Positions 40,607-51,967 of a stretch of DNA of 64,000 bases are shown piece by piece. Origin of the DNA: Zasmidium citrigriseum (taxonomy: Eukaryota > Ascomycota > Dothideomycetes > Mycosphaerellales > Mycosphaerellaceae); the NCBI GenBank assembly GCA_002786025.1, contig NHNW01000010.1:124001-188000 (forward strand), given 5' to 3'. Under the pieces are notes generated by a model that saw only the letters and a list, made by a program, of their open reading frames with translations, did no database searches and was not told where the DNA came from. The position numbers and the translations under genes are program-made. Each line of letters begins with the position of its first letter. Position 1 is the first letter of the stretch.

Positions 40607-40947
40607 CTTGGAGGTGGAGCGGTCGTCGCCTGGAGCAGCTGGAAATGGGTCTCAAGAGTCGGGTCGCGGAGCGTCTGGTTCACGGAGTCAAGGCACCGAT
40701 GTCGAAGGCGCACAAGTCGTCGACCGAGGATGTGGGTTGGGTGGATGGATTGAAGTTGCTTTCAGAAGAGCACGGCTTGCGACTGGACTTTTCTCAAAGC
40801 GTGCTGCAAGGAACGCGATAGGCGCTAGTGAGCGGGCGCTAGCTAAGCGAACGCCGCCGCTTTCTCCGCAACTCTAAATCCGATCCATTTTTAACGTCTC
40901 TCGAACTTTTTGGCTGCTGACAATCTCGACATCGCCCTTTCGCAGCC
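40607..40947. promoter_or_regulatory. Divergent promoter region shared by RPB6 and TFIIIA
   Basis: 341 bp between the two ATGs; both transcripts must start in it. Coupling a common polymerase subunit with a Pol III factor would allow co-regulation, but I see no motif I can assign. Confidence 0.55.
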
Positions 40948-42732
40948 ATGGCGGCACTGGCGACCAGGAAGAGACCAGCCCCAGAGGACGGTGACTTCGT
41001 CGACGAGTCATCGGACTTCGACTCCACCCGCGGCCAACCTACGCCTTCCAGGCAGAAGAAGGCTCGTTTCCAAACGCCAGACGATGATGACCAGACCTCC
41101 GTTTTCGCTCGGTCCACAGCACCTTCTCTAGCCGATACGAACACTGCAACTGCTACCATTGCCGAGACCGACACACCGCTTACCGAAGCTTCCAGTGCTC
41201 GCAGCAAGAGCAAGCCCCGACCCAAAAAGTATCACTGCACGTTTCCTGAATGCAGCAAGGCCTTCGACCGACCCATTCGCCTTCAGGCTCATATCAACTC
41301 CCACACCGGCGAGCGACCGCACAAATGTCCTCATGACGATTGTGACAAGGACTTCCACAAGCCAGAGCACCTGAACCGGCACCTTAAGGAGAAACATGGT
41401 AATCAATCCTTCACCTGCACCAAGCAAGTTCGCAAGGAAGACACTGGTACCATTGAAGAATGCGGCAGGACTTTTCCGTCTGCCAACAAGCTCAAGCGAC
41501 ATGTGGCGGCGCACGAAGAGAAGGAAGAGACGACATGCACGTGGGAGGGCTGCGGCAAAGTGTTCAGGAAGCAAGATACGCTCCAGAAACACATAAAGAA
41601 GGACCACTTGAATGAGGATTCCTACATTTGCAAGCGCGAGACGGCTGATGGTGACATCTGTGGCCAGGCGTTTCCGACACCTGGTCAGTTGAGAGGACAC
41701 GAAGCGCGAGACCATGAGACGCCAAAGTACATTTGCAACATCTGCACGAACGCCATGATCCCTTCACTGGAAGAGATGGAACCCATCGATAACGGTCTCG
41801 ACCCTGCATTTCTTCCCACGCTCGAAGATCTCCAGCAAACGGGACATGACTTCGATCCCAACGCTCTTGGGAAACTGTCGCTCGAAGATAGCGCCCATTC
41901 AGGCCTTCACTACCCGGGACAGGTTGTACACTTTCCAACCTACCACGACCTTCAGCGTCATAACAAGATTGCGCATCCGCCAATTTGCGATCTGTGTGGC
42001 AAGAAATGCAAGAGTGGCAAGGACCTCGCTGCTCACATCGACATCGAGCATTGTACGAATGGTACGAGTGAGAAAGTCCAGCCCGAAAAGAAGTTCCTCT
42101 GCCCATTTGAGGACTGCCCAAGAGCTGTCGCTGGCAACGGCTTCACCAAGAAGGGCAACATGGACGTGCATGTCAAGACCGCCCACATCAAGGAGAAGAA
42201 GTTTGTTTGCGGCGAGTTCGATCTGAGCAGCGACAAGAAGGTGTCAGGATGGGACGGCAAAGGTTGCGGCGCGGCATTGGGAACGAAGCAGAGTCTGATT
42301 GGACATGTCAGAACGCAACACCTAAACCTTCCAGTGGACGACAAGAAGCGCAAGTCGAAGCCGAAGACGAAGAAGTCTAAAGATGAAGACGAGGACATGG
42401 ACGACACTCCTGATGCACCAAGCAAGGCACTCGCAATGCTTACCGGTGTCGGATATCAAGAGCTGCGGCCATTCGCGTGTATGATGGCAGCCAGCGGATG
42501 TCAGATGCGATTCACAAAAGAGTACGAACTGTGTACACATATGGAGCTGACTCATGGATGGAACGTCGACGACATCAATGATGCACTCGGCAACACGATG
42601 GAGGATTTCGACGGTGGCCCAGGAGCACCTGCCGAAGACAGATTGAGAGAGGAGCTGGAGAAGCACGTTGGAGGCTTCAATGCTGGTGGATGCGACGTTC
42701 CAATGCTCGACCCACAGCTTGCTAACGTTTGA
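40948..42732 (+). CDS. Transcription factor IIIA-like C2H2 zinc-finger protein
   Basis: Single-exon 594-residue protein with about nine C2H2 fingers. TFIIIA binds the internal control region of 5S rRNA genes and 5S RNA itself. After a basic N-terminus (TRKRPAPEDGDFVDESSDFDS) come KYHCTFPECSKAFDRPIRL, HKCPHDDCDKDFHKPEHL, an expanded finger FTCTKQ...CGRTFPSANKLKRH, TTCTWEGCGKVFRKQDTL and YICKRETADGDICGQAFP. A long linker separates these from PICDLCGKKCKSGKDLAAH, FLCPFEDCPRAVAGNGF and FVCGEF...GCGAALGTKQSLIGH. A basic patch (KKRKSKPKTKKSK) and a last finger CMMAASGCQMRFTKEYELCTH follow. Expanded fingers with extra residues between the cysteines are typical of fungal TFIIIA. Divergent from RPB6. 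Confidence 0.88.
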   Translation: MAALATRKRPAPEDGDFVDESSDFDSTRGQPTPSRQKKARFQTPDDDDQTSVFARSTAPSLADTNTATATIAETDTPLTEASSARSKSKPRPKKYHCTFPECSKAFDRPIRLQAHINSHTGERPHKCPHDDCDKDFHKPEHLNRHLKEKHGNQSFTCTKQVRKEDTGTIEECGRTFPSANKLKRHVAAHEEKEETTCTWEGCGKVFRKQDTLQKHIKKDHLNEDSYICKRETADGDICGQAFPTPGQLRGHEARDHETPKYICNICTNAMIPSLEEMEPIDNGLDPAFLPTLEDLQQTGHDFDPNALGKLSLEDSAHSGLHYPGQVVHFPTYHDLQRHNKIAHPPICDLCGKKCKSGKDLAAHIDIEHCTNGTSEKVQPEKKFLCPFEDCPRAVAGNGFTKKGNMDVHVKTAHIKEKKFVCGEFDLSSDKKVSGWDGKGCGAALGTKQSLIGHVRTQHLNLPVDDKKRKSKPKTKKSKDEDEDMDDTPDAPSKALAMLTGVGYQELRPFACMMAASGCQMRFTKEYELCTHMELTHGWNVDDINDALGNTMEDFDGGPGAPAEDRLREELEKHVGGFNAGGCDVPMLDPQLANV

Positions 42733-43708
42733 TGATGAGATGAAGGTCGTGATGGTCAACGATCAGTGCACAGTCAGTTGCTGGAGTTTGATCAGATTCG
42801 TGTAAAGCATTCGATACCCATGATGTTAGCTAATGATTGTTGCTGTGGTGGATGAAAGGTGTAATAATTACCTTGCTGTACCAAAATGTTCTTCGCTATC
42901 ATTCTTCAATGAGCTCCAGTCCAAGTTCGAGACATTGAGACCTTGATCGCCGCCAATCGTCCGCCGGGGCTTTCCTTCGTTTAGACATGCCAATAGCCAG
43001 TTCGAAATGGCCTTGTCCGAATTCGTTCACCGACCTTTGATATGTTCTCTCGTTCCGTGTTCTGAGATCTGGATTGCTCATTCCTCTCCATCTTCAATCC
43101 TCACAACATGCACCCTCCAAAATAAGTCGACCTCTACTACTGGGCGGCAGCAGTAGACTTGTCACGACCATGGTCAAGAAATACTGAATGAACGCACCGT
43201 CCACGTACGCAATTCGAACACCAACCCAAAACGAGAGACGCGTCAACTGCCTGTTTAATAACTCAAGTCGTCGCGGCCACATGGAATTCAAAGACGAAGT
43301 TGTTGATGGTGCCACAAAAAACCGCAACATCAACGGAGCAGACCAATGAACGAAGCCGCATGCCCACGCGTCTCGATGCAGTCCCGCCAGGCGCTGCACC
43401 TCCATCTTGCTCGCTTGACAGACGACATACTCCTGTGCTGGATGAGGAAAGGAGTCCATTCAATGTTTGATGGCAAAGACTCGACTCTCGAACACGTGTA
43501 GATGGATCATCTCCGGCACCCGCCTTGGCGTGCTTGGTCGATAAGGAAATGACGACGACGGCATGTCGCGGCAGCGACCATTTCGACTTCTTTTGCGCCG
43601 CCAATGGCTACGACGTGAGAGCTCTTGGAATACCTTCTGTTGCCATCATACCGAGACACGCATCGCCTCTGCGAGAATAGAAGGGCGCGTAGGCGCGTCG
43701 GAAGGGTG
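42733..43708. other. Intergenic, 976 bp
   Basis: 3' UTR of TFIIIA and promoter of the sulfotransferase-like gene. No gene or RNA recognised. Confidence 0.55.
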
Positions 43709-44590
43709 ATGGGTTCTCCGCGAAGCAACGTTTTCACGTGGGCTCTCCTACCAACATTGGTCGTCCTCCTGCTCGCGGTGATCATCGCGCAGCCTCCATC
43801 ACCTGAATCGCTCAAGCCCAAGATATTCGTTCTGGGACTGTCAAAGACTGGAACGACTTCGATTGGCGATGCACTGGAACGTCTGGGCTACCGCCGGTTG
43901 GGCTGGAGAGACATCAGGAGTCGCCACATGGTACACACTTGGGCGAACGGAGACCTAGAATCACTCAAGGGGCTGACAAGATACTACGATGCCTTCGAGG
44001 ACCTACCCTGGCCTTTTGTCTATCGAGAAATGGCCGAGATGTACCCCGACGCCAAGTTTCTCCTGAGTCTGAGGAAAGACGAAGACAGATGGTTAAGAAG
44101 CATGCGGACGCACGTTGGAAGGGGCAAATGGATGCCATATTCGTACTTCTACGGAGCCGATACGTTTGAGGGCAACGAAGAGATCATTCGACAATCTTAC
44201 AGGAACCACACCGAAAATGTCCGGGCATTCTTCAGCGACAAGCCGGATCGCTACAGGGAGCTCAACATTGACGATGGCGATGCGAACTGGGACGTCTTGT
44301 GCCAGGTCGCTCAGTGTCCGGGCGGCAAGATCCCCTCGCTTTCATTCCCCAAGAGCAACACGGTGGCCGCCTGGGATATGGGTTGGTTGGTCAACAACTT
44401 GCACTGGTTCTGGGGATGGTTGATTACGAGGATCGAAGAGCAGGCCTCCGACTACTACTACAGGAATGGAGATACGTACTGGCGGCCATTCTTGCACTTC
44501 TGTTGGAGCATCTACGACTTTATCGAGGCGATCTACTCTGAGGTGTATTTCAGAGTCATACCATTGGCCTTCCCAACGATCACTGCGTGA
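43709..44590 (+). CDS. Sulfotransferase-like membrane protein (Sulfotransfer_4 type)
   Basis: 293 residues from ATG 43709 (MGSPRSNVFTW); the frame is open upstream to 43625 but those residues (basic, UTR-like) are not favoured. An N-terminal hydrophobic segment, FTWALLPTLVVLLLAVIIA, suggests a type II membrane protein with the domain in the secretory lumen. The P-loop-like 5'-phosphosulfate block FVLGLSKTGTTSIGDALE is clear, and FLLSLRKDEDRWLRSM matches the 3'-phosphate region. Many fungi carry expanded families of this kind and they are often mis-annotated as NAD-dependent epimerases. The substrate is unknown. A GTGAGC directly at the stop leaves open a small 3' intron with an alternative C-terminus. 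Confidence 0.75.
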   Translation: MGSPRSNVFTWALLPTLVVLLLAVIIAQPPSPESLKPKIFVLGLSKTGTTSIGDALERLGYRRLGWRDIRSRHMVHTWANGDLESLKGLTRYYDAFEDLPWPFVYREMAEMYPDAKFLLSLRKDEDRWLRSMRTHVGRGKWMPYSYFYGADTFEGNEEIIRQSYRNHTENVRAFFSDKPDRYRELNIDDGDANWDVLCQVAQCPGGKIPSLSFPKSNTVAAWDMGWLVNNLHWFWGWLITRIEEQASDYYYRNGDTYWRPFLHFCWSIYDFIEAIYSEVYFRVIPLAFPTITA

Positions 44591-46751
44591 GCAGACCACT
44601 TATCAGACAAGAATCTGGCCCAAGGACATGGACTTGGAAAGATCCTGGACAGACTACTGGGCCATAGAGATGCAACTCGCCTGGAGCGACTCAGCGAACG
44701 AATTGGAGATGTTTAGTCAGTTGGACTGATGAGGACCGTTCTCCGGAGATGTTTCTGTTGGGGCCATGTCATTCCAGTGAACTGGACACTCTTGTTGCAC
44801 GACAAGCGTTGGACCAATGTGGAAGTCGCGATTCAGCGGGTTGTTCCTTGCTCTTAGCCTGCAGGGACAGCAGATGTAGATACAACAATGATCCCGGCTG
44901 TGGCAGACACATGGAGTGTCAGAAGTGAGAGGGTCTCGCAGCTGACAAAAATTTTGCTTGTCGCTGTCGGATGTGCCAGGAAATCCAGTTCCTTTGCAGC
45001 CAATGAATGATGGAATGTTTCCTGTTGTGTCTGTACGTAAGACAGTTGTCACTGGCGCAAGATCATGCGGTCGTGAGAGAGGGCATCTGACCAAGACGCA
45101 TCCACCCCGACACCCCGAATCCACTTTCCAACGGGCGAATCGTTGCCAATCCCCCGCTCTGCCCGCTCGGGCTCACGTGAGTGGCTTGACAGAGTTTGGA
45201 TCGTGCACGTTGACCCGCAGGTGTTGCAATCGTGGCGTCAGGTAGGCGAGGAGCCTCTCTCCGGCTGAAATCGCGGAAAGTGCTTGCCAGAGCCCCAACG
45301 ATGGCATTGGAAAAGTTGTGATCTCGGAGAGCGATGTTGGATGATAGAGTCGATCACGGATAACTGCAGAGAACATGTGTTGACTAGAGGTCGGTCCAGC
45401 CAATCGACTCGGGCTCAGCTGGTCCGATCAGCAGGACACGGACGTCGATCTCTCGATGCTCTGCGCTGTGAGCACGGCCAGTTTCCAGACACGCAGCCCA
45501 GAACGGATGTACGGACCATATTTTTTTGACGCTGCAGACGTGGCCTCTCATAATTCTGGACCTCGGGCTCCGCATGCTGTGCGTCCGCATCACGATGGCG
45601 ATCACGGAGACGTGGCCGACACATTCATCAATCCCCAGACAAAGGCCAGCATCAAAGAATTGATAACCGAAGTGTCGAGTCCAGGACCCAGGCGCTGCGT
45701 AGCACAACAATAATTATTTTGCTGGCTCGGGATCGGATGTCTCAGGGTGCTCTGGCTAGCTGCTGCTACTGTAGGCACGAGGAACGCGAGCGGCTGCAAG
45801 CCATAGCGCTAGCACGAGTAGGCGCCGAGAGGAGAAAGTATGCGAGAGGGTTCCTGGAGGGCTGGCATCCTGTCTGCCAACCGCGTACCAACGGGGCGCG
45901 TATAGTCGTAGCAAGAGGCCAGTCGCAGGCGGTCGAGCACAGCGATCTCGACCTGGTTGCCGCGCTGCTCGAGCATCGAAAAAAAGTTGCTGGAGGCATT
46001 GAGTCGTCAATGCCGTGTGACCGCGCCTAGAGGCTCGTGGAATGTGTGGTGAGTGCCTGTTTGGGCCAGCAAACCGCTCACTAATGCAGAACATGGGCAC
46101 GGACTCGAGGTGGGCTGTGGGCTGTGGAGTCTGTGCGGGCGAGGAGGAGTGGACGAGTGATTATTATTCTTTGGACGAGACTCTCGCTGTGTTGTTCAGC
46201 TGCTGTTCCTGCGTCGTCTTCTTGCCTGCACCACCATCGCTGCTCTCTGCTTCTGCATACTCACACTTTTGGCTTGTTGGCTGTGGCGGCTCGCGCGTTT
46301 GGATTGCAGGCGTCGCTATCCTGGTCTTGCAGCTGAGGGGTCGTCTGTCCGCTCGGGTTCCACAATCGTCCGCATTGCATTGCCTCTTGCTTGCCCTCTC
46401 ACGCTGCTCCCTCACCACCACCACTGCCACCACTCCCACTGCCGCCTCCTCCCCCTGCGACGCGCACTGCTTCGTCGGCCTCTCACCCGTTGGCATCGAG
46501 GACGGCACCCTGCTGGGATCAGCTGAGTGGCGATTGGTGAGCGGGCACGGGCTGTGCAGCGAGTCAGTGCAATACCGGGCCTCTGGGTCGCTCGAAACAA
46601 AGAGCGCCTTTTTTAACTATTTGGATCCTGCAGCCGCAGAACCATAACAACTGTCCACGGACGCGGTAGAGGTGGGCTTCGCATGTCGTCGCCCTCGCTG
46701 CCTGTGCTGCTGCTAACGGAGGCCGCCTAGACAATTCCCAACACCATCACC
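44591..46751. other. Intergenic, 2.2 kb
   Basis: Upstream of the C2H2 gene. GC-rich with frames up to ~200 codons (46042-46647, plus) that are Ser/Cys-rich without domains. It probably contains a long promoter/5' UTR of the C2H2 regulator. No RNA gene seen. Confidence 0.5.
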
Positions 46752-47979
46752 ATGGCTTCGCGTCCGAACAGCAGTCAGCATCGCCTGAGCGTCGGCTCCA
46801 ATGCCTCGAGCTTGCCTGGCCGTAACTCCTACTCCCGCTCGCACTCGCACACTGCCTCCCTCGGCGCCGTCAACCCCACCAACCGCATCAACCGCCGCAA
46901 GAGCTCGACTTTCTCGCCCGCTGGCAAGCCCGCCATTACAGGCGCTGCTGTGGAGAATGCCGTGGCAGATGGGTCCGCCGCTATCAATAGGCGGAGCTCC
47001 ATGTCAAAAGCCGCCCTCGCGGCCTTGAACGACGGCGGCAACCCCAGCAGCCTGCCGCAACGTGTCTCTGTGCCCGAAGGCACGACACTGAGCAGCAGCG
47101 CGGTCGTCGACGGTCCCTCTTTATCTTCTTTTGACAAGAACAAGCCGAAGATGCGTAGGGCCAGCGACGGCACTCGCTTGACCAAGAAAGAGAAAGCGGC
47201 GACTGGCGACTTGAAGTGCGAACAGTGCGGCAAGGCGTATAAACATGGCAGCTGCTTGAGCAAGCACCGGTAAGTGCTCAGTGGGATCGGATTGGCGAGA
47301 CCCGTAAGTCATGCTAATTCGCCGGTCCAGCTGGGAACATACGCCTCAGTGGCAGTACACTTCGAAGCTGCTCATCTCGAAGCACCAGCAGGTCCAGCTT
47401 CTCGAGGCCGCGTCTGTCTTGGTTGCCATGAACCAGGAGGGCGCTAATGACAGCGATAACTCGTCGTCTCCAGCGGCCTCCGCTTCCTCTGGCATGCGGG
47501 ACGAGGAATTGAGCTCTACCGAGACAACGCCTCCACCACAGGGCGACTCGGCCTACAGGGACAGTAAACGATTCAGCAACAACAGCAGCGTCTACTCGCG
47601 TTCGTATCAGTCGGTCTTCTCGGACAGTGCTCCAAACAATGAGAATGGCTTCGCTCATTACCGTCAATGGAGTGCCTCGAGCAACAGTCGTCCAGTCACT
47701 GCCAACACTTCGTATGCCGATAGCTACCGAGGCGACGAGGATCCCCAAGACTTGGCGGCTGCTGTTGGATTGCTGAGCTGTAGCTACGGCACTCCGAAGA
47801 CCGGACCTACTGGAATGCCGATGGATATCCCTCCAGTTCCACCGCTTCCAGCCAAGTACCAGAACCACCGCATCCAAGGCGACGTGCACATGGAAGACGA
47901 CGATAGTTCCGACGATGAGCCTCACGCCCGAAATGATGACATGGACGACCACGGCATGTTTGGCAAGATGGACGCGTAA
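46752..47979 (+). CDS. Single-finger C2H2 protein with conserved WEHTPQW block
   Basis: Two exons, 46752-47269 and 47331-47979, encode 388 residues; intron 47270-47330 is 61 nt and splits the codon for the Arg between the finger and WEHT. The N-terminal ~150 residues are Ser-rich with RRKSS and RRSSM kinase-type sites. The zinc finger is CEQCGKAYKHGSCLSKHRWEH, with the intron placed inside the finger. It is followed by TPQWQYTSKLLISKHQQVQL and LLEAASVLVAM, which is more hydrophobic and ordered than the rest and looks like the family signature. The C-terminus is Ser/Asp-rich and acidic (MEDDDSSDDEPHARNDD). It resembles a fungal regulator with a lone C2H2 finger; I cannot name it. The 2.2 kb of empty upstream sequence suits a regulated transcription factor. 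Confidence 0.8.
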
Positions 47980-49266
47980 TTGCCTCCTTCCGCCGCTTGT
48001 GGATGAAAACGACATTGCCGGACGGACCCAACAATATACCTAGTATTTAACCAGCATGGACGAACCGGTGCAGAGAAATCTTTCAGGAGTTTGTTTTTGA
48101 CAAATTGCATCATGGGGAAATGGACAATCAGGAGTCTCAGACACGGTTTTTGTGATTCGACGGCGAGTCTGCTCCGCAGGCCCTTTTCAAGCACCGATGA
48201 GCTGCGTGGTCATCTTGTACCATACGGCGAGGTTAAAGTTGGAGAGGGTATCTCGAGCGTTGAGCGATCCCGGGCGGCGGAAAGGGAAGGAACAATTGTA
48301 CTTCTTGGGCTTGGAACTAGTTCTTGGGGAATTGCGGTTTATGCCTTGTTTGAGTGGAGAGGTGTTTTTCTTTTTGTATGGGAATCGGTTGACGAGGACG
48401 AAAGAGATATGACCTTCTATGTGTGAAGATTAAGGGAATGACCGGTGGTTTGTTTCTTTTGTTGTTCTGCCTCTGTGATTAGAGGCGAGGAGAAGAGAAA
48501 AGCAAGATAGTTGCTTGAATGATGAGAGTGGTCATAAAGAACATGGACTCTTTTCCTATGCTGTTGGTTTGATGACATGGGGATTTGCGGCGGGTCTAAG
48601 AGCACGTCTTCTGGACGAAGCGCTCGAGACAAGACGACATGCCTGCATCGATCAATCTGGACGGAATGGGGGTCTCGAGCACAGAGCACAGAAGGGAAGG
48701 AGCGAGAACTGTTTCACATGTGATACAAGGGAAGTCGCGAGTCAGGAGAGATCTCTCAAGAGTTGTGGAAGGCACGATCGGAGGCCGTGCATTCTAATCC
48801 ACAAAGCAAATACATGTAAATCAACATTCTGCGAGGCCCGTGATCAGGGGCTGAATGGTTCAAGGACTCTGCTTCTTTGTAGCTGACCCCATCTCCAGGG
48901 CCCTGAGACTCGTTGTTGTAGAAGAGATCTAGGCCAGGAGTCGCGCAAGTAGTTGTTCGCGAGAAGGAATGGGTCGAATGTCGAGAGCGACGATTCCATA
49001 CAGATGTCGGACTCGTTAGTTATTGGTGACACGTCCCCTTCGTCCTCTCTCACAGCTGCAATCTTTTATACAGGGTATACACGGGCCGCGGACAAAACTG
49101 CTTTTCGCCCCTTCGCCCCAACATGCGAGAGAACTGCAATCTATTCTGTATCATCATCGTGTTGGCACCAGACGTTGATGCCATCCGGCTTTCCATCAAT
49201 GCCATCAACAAGCTTCGAAAACGCCCTGTGGATGCAAGTTCGATTCCGCTCGTTCCTTCGTCAAGC
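47980..49266. other. Intergenic, convergent, 1.3 kb
   Basis: 3' sides of the C2H2 gene (+) and the TPR-DnaJ gene (-). Unusually long for a convergent gap; no gene or RNA recognised. Confidence 0.5.
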
Positions 49267-51338
49267 TCAACCGAATGGAGAGAATCCACCACCTCCTGGA
49301 AAGCCTCGCGATTGACCGCCCGCACCACCGAAGGGCGAACCTCCTGCAAAGCGGAAACCACCACCACCTCCTCCCATTCCACCGCCGTTCATCATGTTGA
49401 ACAGCATCTCAGGATCGATCTGAACACCTCCTCCGCCGAAACCACCGCCCATGCCTCCAGGGAAACCTCCACCGAATCCTTCTCCAGGCTCCATGAGGTC
49501 GACACCACTGTCGTACCGCTCACGCTTCTGAGGGTCAATCAGAGTCTCGTGTGCCTCCTGGATCTCCTTGAAGCGGTTCTCAGCCTCTGGGTCATCGGGG
49601 TTCTTGTCAGGGTGGTGGACAACGGCAAGTTTCCGGTACGCCTTCTTGATCTCCACCTCTCCAGCGTCCTTCGACACATTCAAGATCTTGTAGTAGTCTT
49701 TCCTCTTGCTCTTCTTGAGCTCCAGTTCGGCATTCCGGATCTCCCTGTCAATTCCAGCCTCCTCTGGGTTCGATTGTTGGATATCTTTGTAGGCCCGGAC
49801 AGCCTCTTCCCAATCACCACTCTCACCGAGCGCCTTGGCTCGTGTCCTTCGTGCCTTGGTGTAACTCGGGTCTAGCTGAATGGCCCTGTCACAGTCCTCG
49901 ATCGCCTTCTGGTATTGCTTCTGCTTCGAGAAACACATCGCCCGGTTGTTGAGAATTTTCGAGTTGGTGCCCTTGTTTGATGGATCGATCTCCAGGGCTG
50001 AGGTGTATACATCCACGGCCTGCTGATATCTGCCAGACTTGAAGTGGGTGTTACCCTCCTCCTTGGTCTTGTCCAGCTTCTGTACCATCCGGAGGTACTT
50101 GACAGCATCCTTGAAATCCGGATCGCAGGAGATCGCTTGTCGGAAGTGTTGAATGGCCTTTTCGTTCTCTCCTTGTGCGTACAATGCCCTACCTCTGAGC
50201 ACCAAGGCATCAGGGTCTGCACTGTTCTGCCGCAGTAATGACATGGCAACGTTTTGTGCATCACCTAAGCTGTTGACTGTGCCCATTTTCAAGTATGCCT
50301 CGCCACGCATCAGCCTCCATCTTCTGGGAGGCTGCACGGTCGATCCGAGACCCTTCTCGGCTTGGTCAAGAGCGAACAGAACCATCGATCCACTAGTTCC
50401 AGTCTCCAGGCTGTCCTGGGCGGTGTCAAGATGCTTCTTCATGGCTTGTGCTGCGGCTTTATCCTTAGCTGTAGCGGGTGGCTGTATCCGGTCGTAGACG
50501 TCGAGTGCTTCTTGTGGTCGTCCCAGAGCAGTGTACACTTTGGCCAAACGATGCAAGATCTTTGCGTTGTCTGGCTCCAGCTCGTCTGCCTTTTTGCAGT
50601 CTTCCAGTGCCTCGACGTATCTGTTGGCGGCCATGTTGGCTGCTGCTCGGTTGGAGAGGTAGGTGGAAGATAGTGGATTGGCCTCGATTGCTGCATGAAG
50701 TCAATGGCTGCCCGCAACATAAACGATTTTCAGGAAGCGATCAGATACCTACCCTTGGTGTATTCATCAATGGCACTGCCATACTGGCCAGCCTTGTACA
50801 GTTTGTTTCCAGCAGCCTTGTACGCCTCGGCCTCCGCTTCCCGTATCTCAGGCTTCTCAGGCTTGTCCGACTTCTCCTGTTGTGGCGGCGGGCTCGTGGG
50901 CGTGCGATGTGGCGGGGGAGTTGGGCGGTTCTCTTGGTCGTCGTCATCCTGGTGGTCACCATTGAGGCCGTTGGTCTGAGGGAAAGCACCGGGAGTCTCT
51001 GGTGCGGGCGTGGTCTCCATGGGGTCTGAATGGAGAGGCACGCCGCCCTCCTCGCGTGAGTCGCGGGGACTGCTCATGCTGGCGGAGAGAGCGCTCAGAC
51101 GGCGCAGCTCGTCGGGCGGGAGGTTCAGCGGGTGCTCGTAGGGATTGGAGCGGGAGAAAGATTTGCTGGAGCGCGGGCTCTTGGCCTTCTGGTCCTTCTG
51201 GCGCTCGCGCACAAAGTAGCCTTTGGTCTTTTTGTCCTTCTCGGGCGACGACGGCGGCGGGGTGCCAGGCGTGGGCGGCTCGGCGGCGGCGGCGGCGGTA
51301 GAGGCGGTGGGTTTCTTCTTGCTGAAGAAGCTGGGCAT
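49267..51338 (-). CDS. TPR-DnaJ co-chaperone (DNAJC7/TPR2-like)
   Basis: Two exons, 51338-50753 and 50690-49267, encode 669 residues; intron 50691-50752 is 62 nt (GTAGGT...ATGCAG). ATG 51338 ([13 protein letters not shown]) is chosen. A disordered ~170-residue N-terminus rich in Ser/Pro/Lys precedes TPR repeats ([26 protein letters not shown], then [20 protein letters not shown] after the splice, and [21 protein letters not shown]). The J domain is near the C-terminus: [20 protein letters not shown] and [14 protein letters not shown] with the HPD tripeptide. A Gly/Phe-rich tail follows. DNAJC7-type proteins pass clients between Hsp70 and Hsp90 in the cytosol. The N-terminal extension is longer than in animal DNAJC7. 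Confidence 0.92.
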
Positions 51339-51967
51339 AGAGAAGGACGCAGACGCAGACGGGCGGCAGTGATGACGGCTGGGGCGCACGACTCAGACAG
51401 ACCTTCTCACTAACGAACGGGACGGCAGCGAGCGCGAGCAATTGGAGGTGCCTCTCGCTGCTGGCTTCCGACGGAGCCCTGCGTCGGAAATTCTAGCAGA
51501 AGCTTCTAGCAAGACGATCCTCAACCTCACGTGCCTCGACGTGCGAAGTGAATCTCGGTCCGAGCATGGGGTTCGTCTTGTTCTTCTCGATGTCCGGTCT
51601 GCAATCACTCACTTTAAAGAATCACCAGTTCGCATGTGGTTGTTCTTAGTTGCAGCATCCAACGCAAGGATGGCCTGTGATGCCAAGCGAAAGCCTGCCA
51701 ATTGATGCCCAGCTAATCGATTAATCAATTGATTGACTGACTGACATATCATACACTGCTTTACACATCTACTGTACTCTTTTATACAACAACTGCAATC
51801 CATGAGTGGTGATGAACATGTACAAGAGCTCCTCCCCTTGCTTTTCACCGCCAGGGAGCGCTCCCAATCCCTTATGTGGCTCCGCGCCAATGCCCACGCA
51901 AGCAATGCATCAATCAATAGTAACCGTACATTCAGTATAAACACAATCAGAGTAGAGAACTTCTTCT
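51339..51967. other. Intergenic, 629 bp
   Basis: Promoter of the TPR-DnaJ gene and 3' side of CLU1 (both minus strand). AT-richer near 51.7-51.95 kb, as expected for a 3' UTR. No gene seen. Confidence 0.55.

Noticed and set aside
44591..44690. Extra 3' exon of the sulfotransferase-like gene after GTGAGC at the stop
   Set aside because: Splicing to a nearby AG would add only a short unconserved tail; the unspliced C-terminus is simpler.
46042..46647. 201-codon plus-strand frame upstream of the C2H2 gene
   Set aside because: Ser/Cys/Leu-rich, no domain; more likely promoter or 5' UTR of the C2H2 gene.
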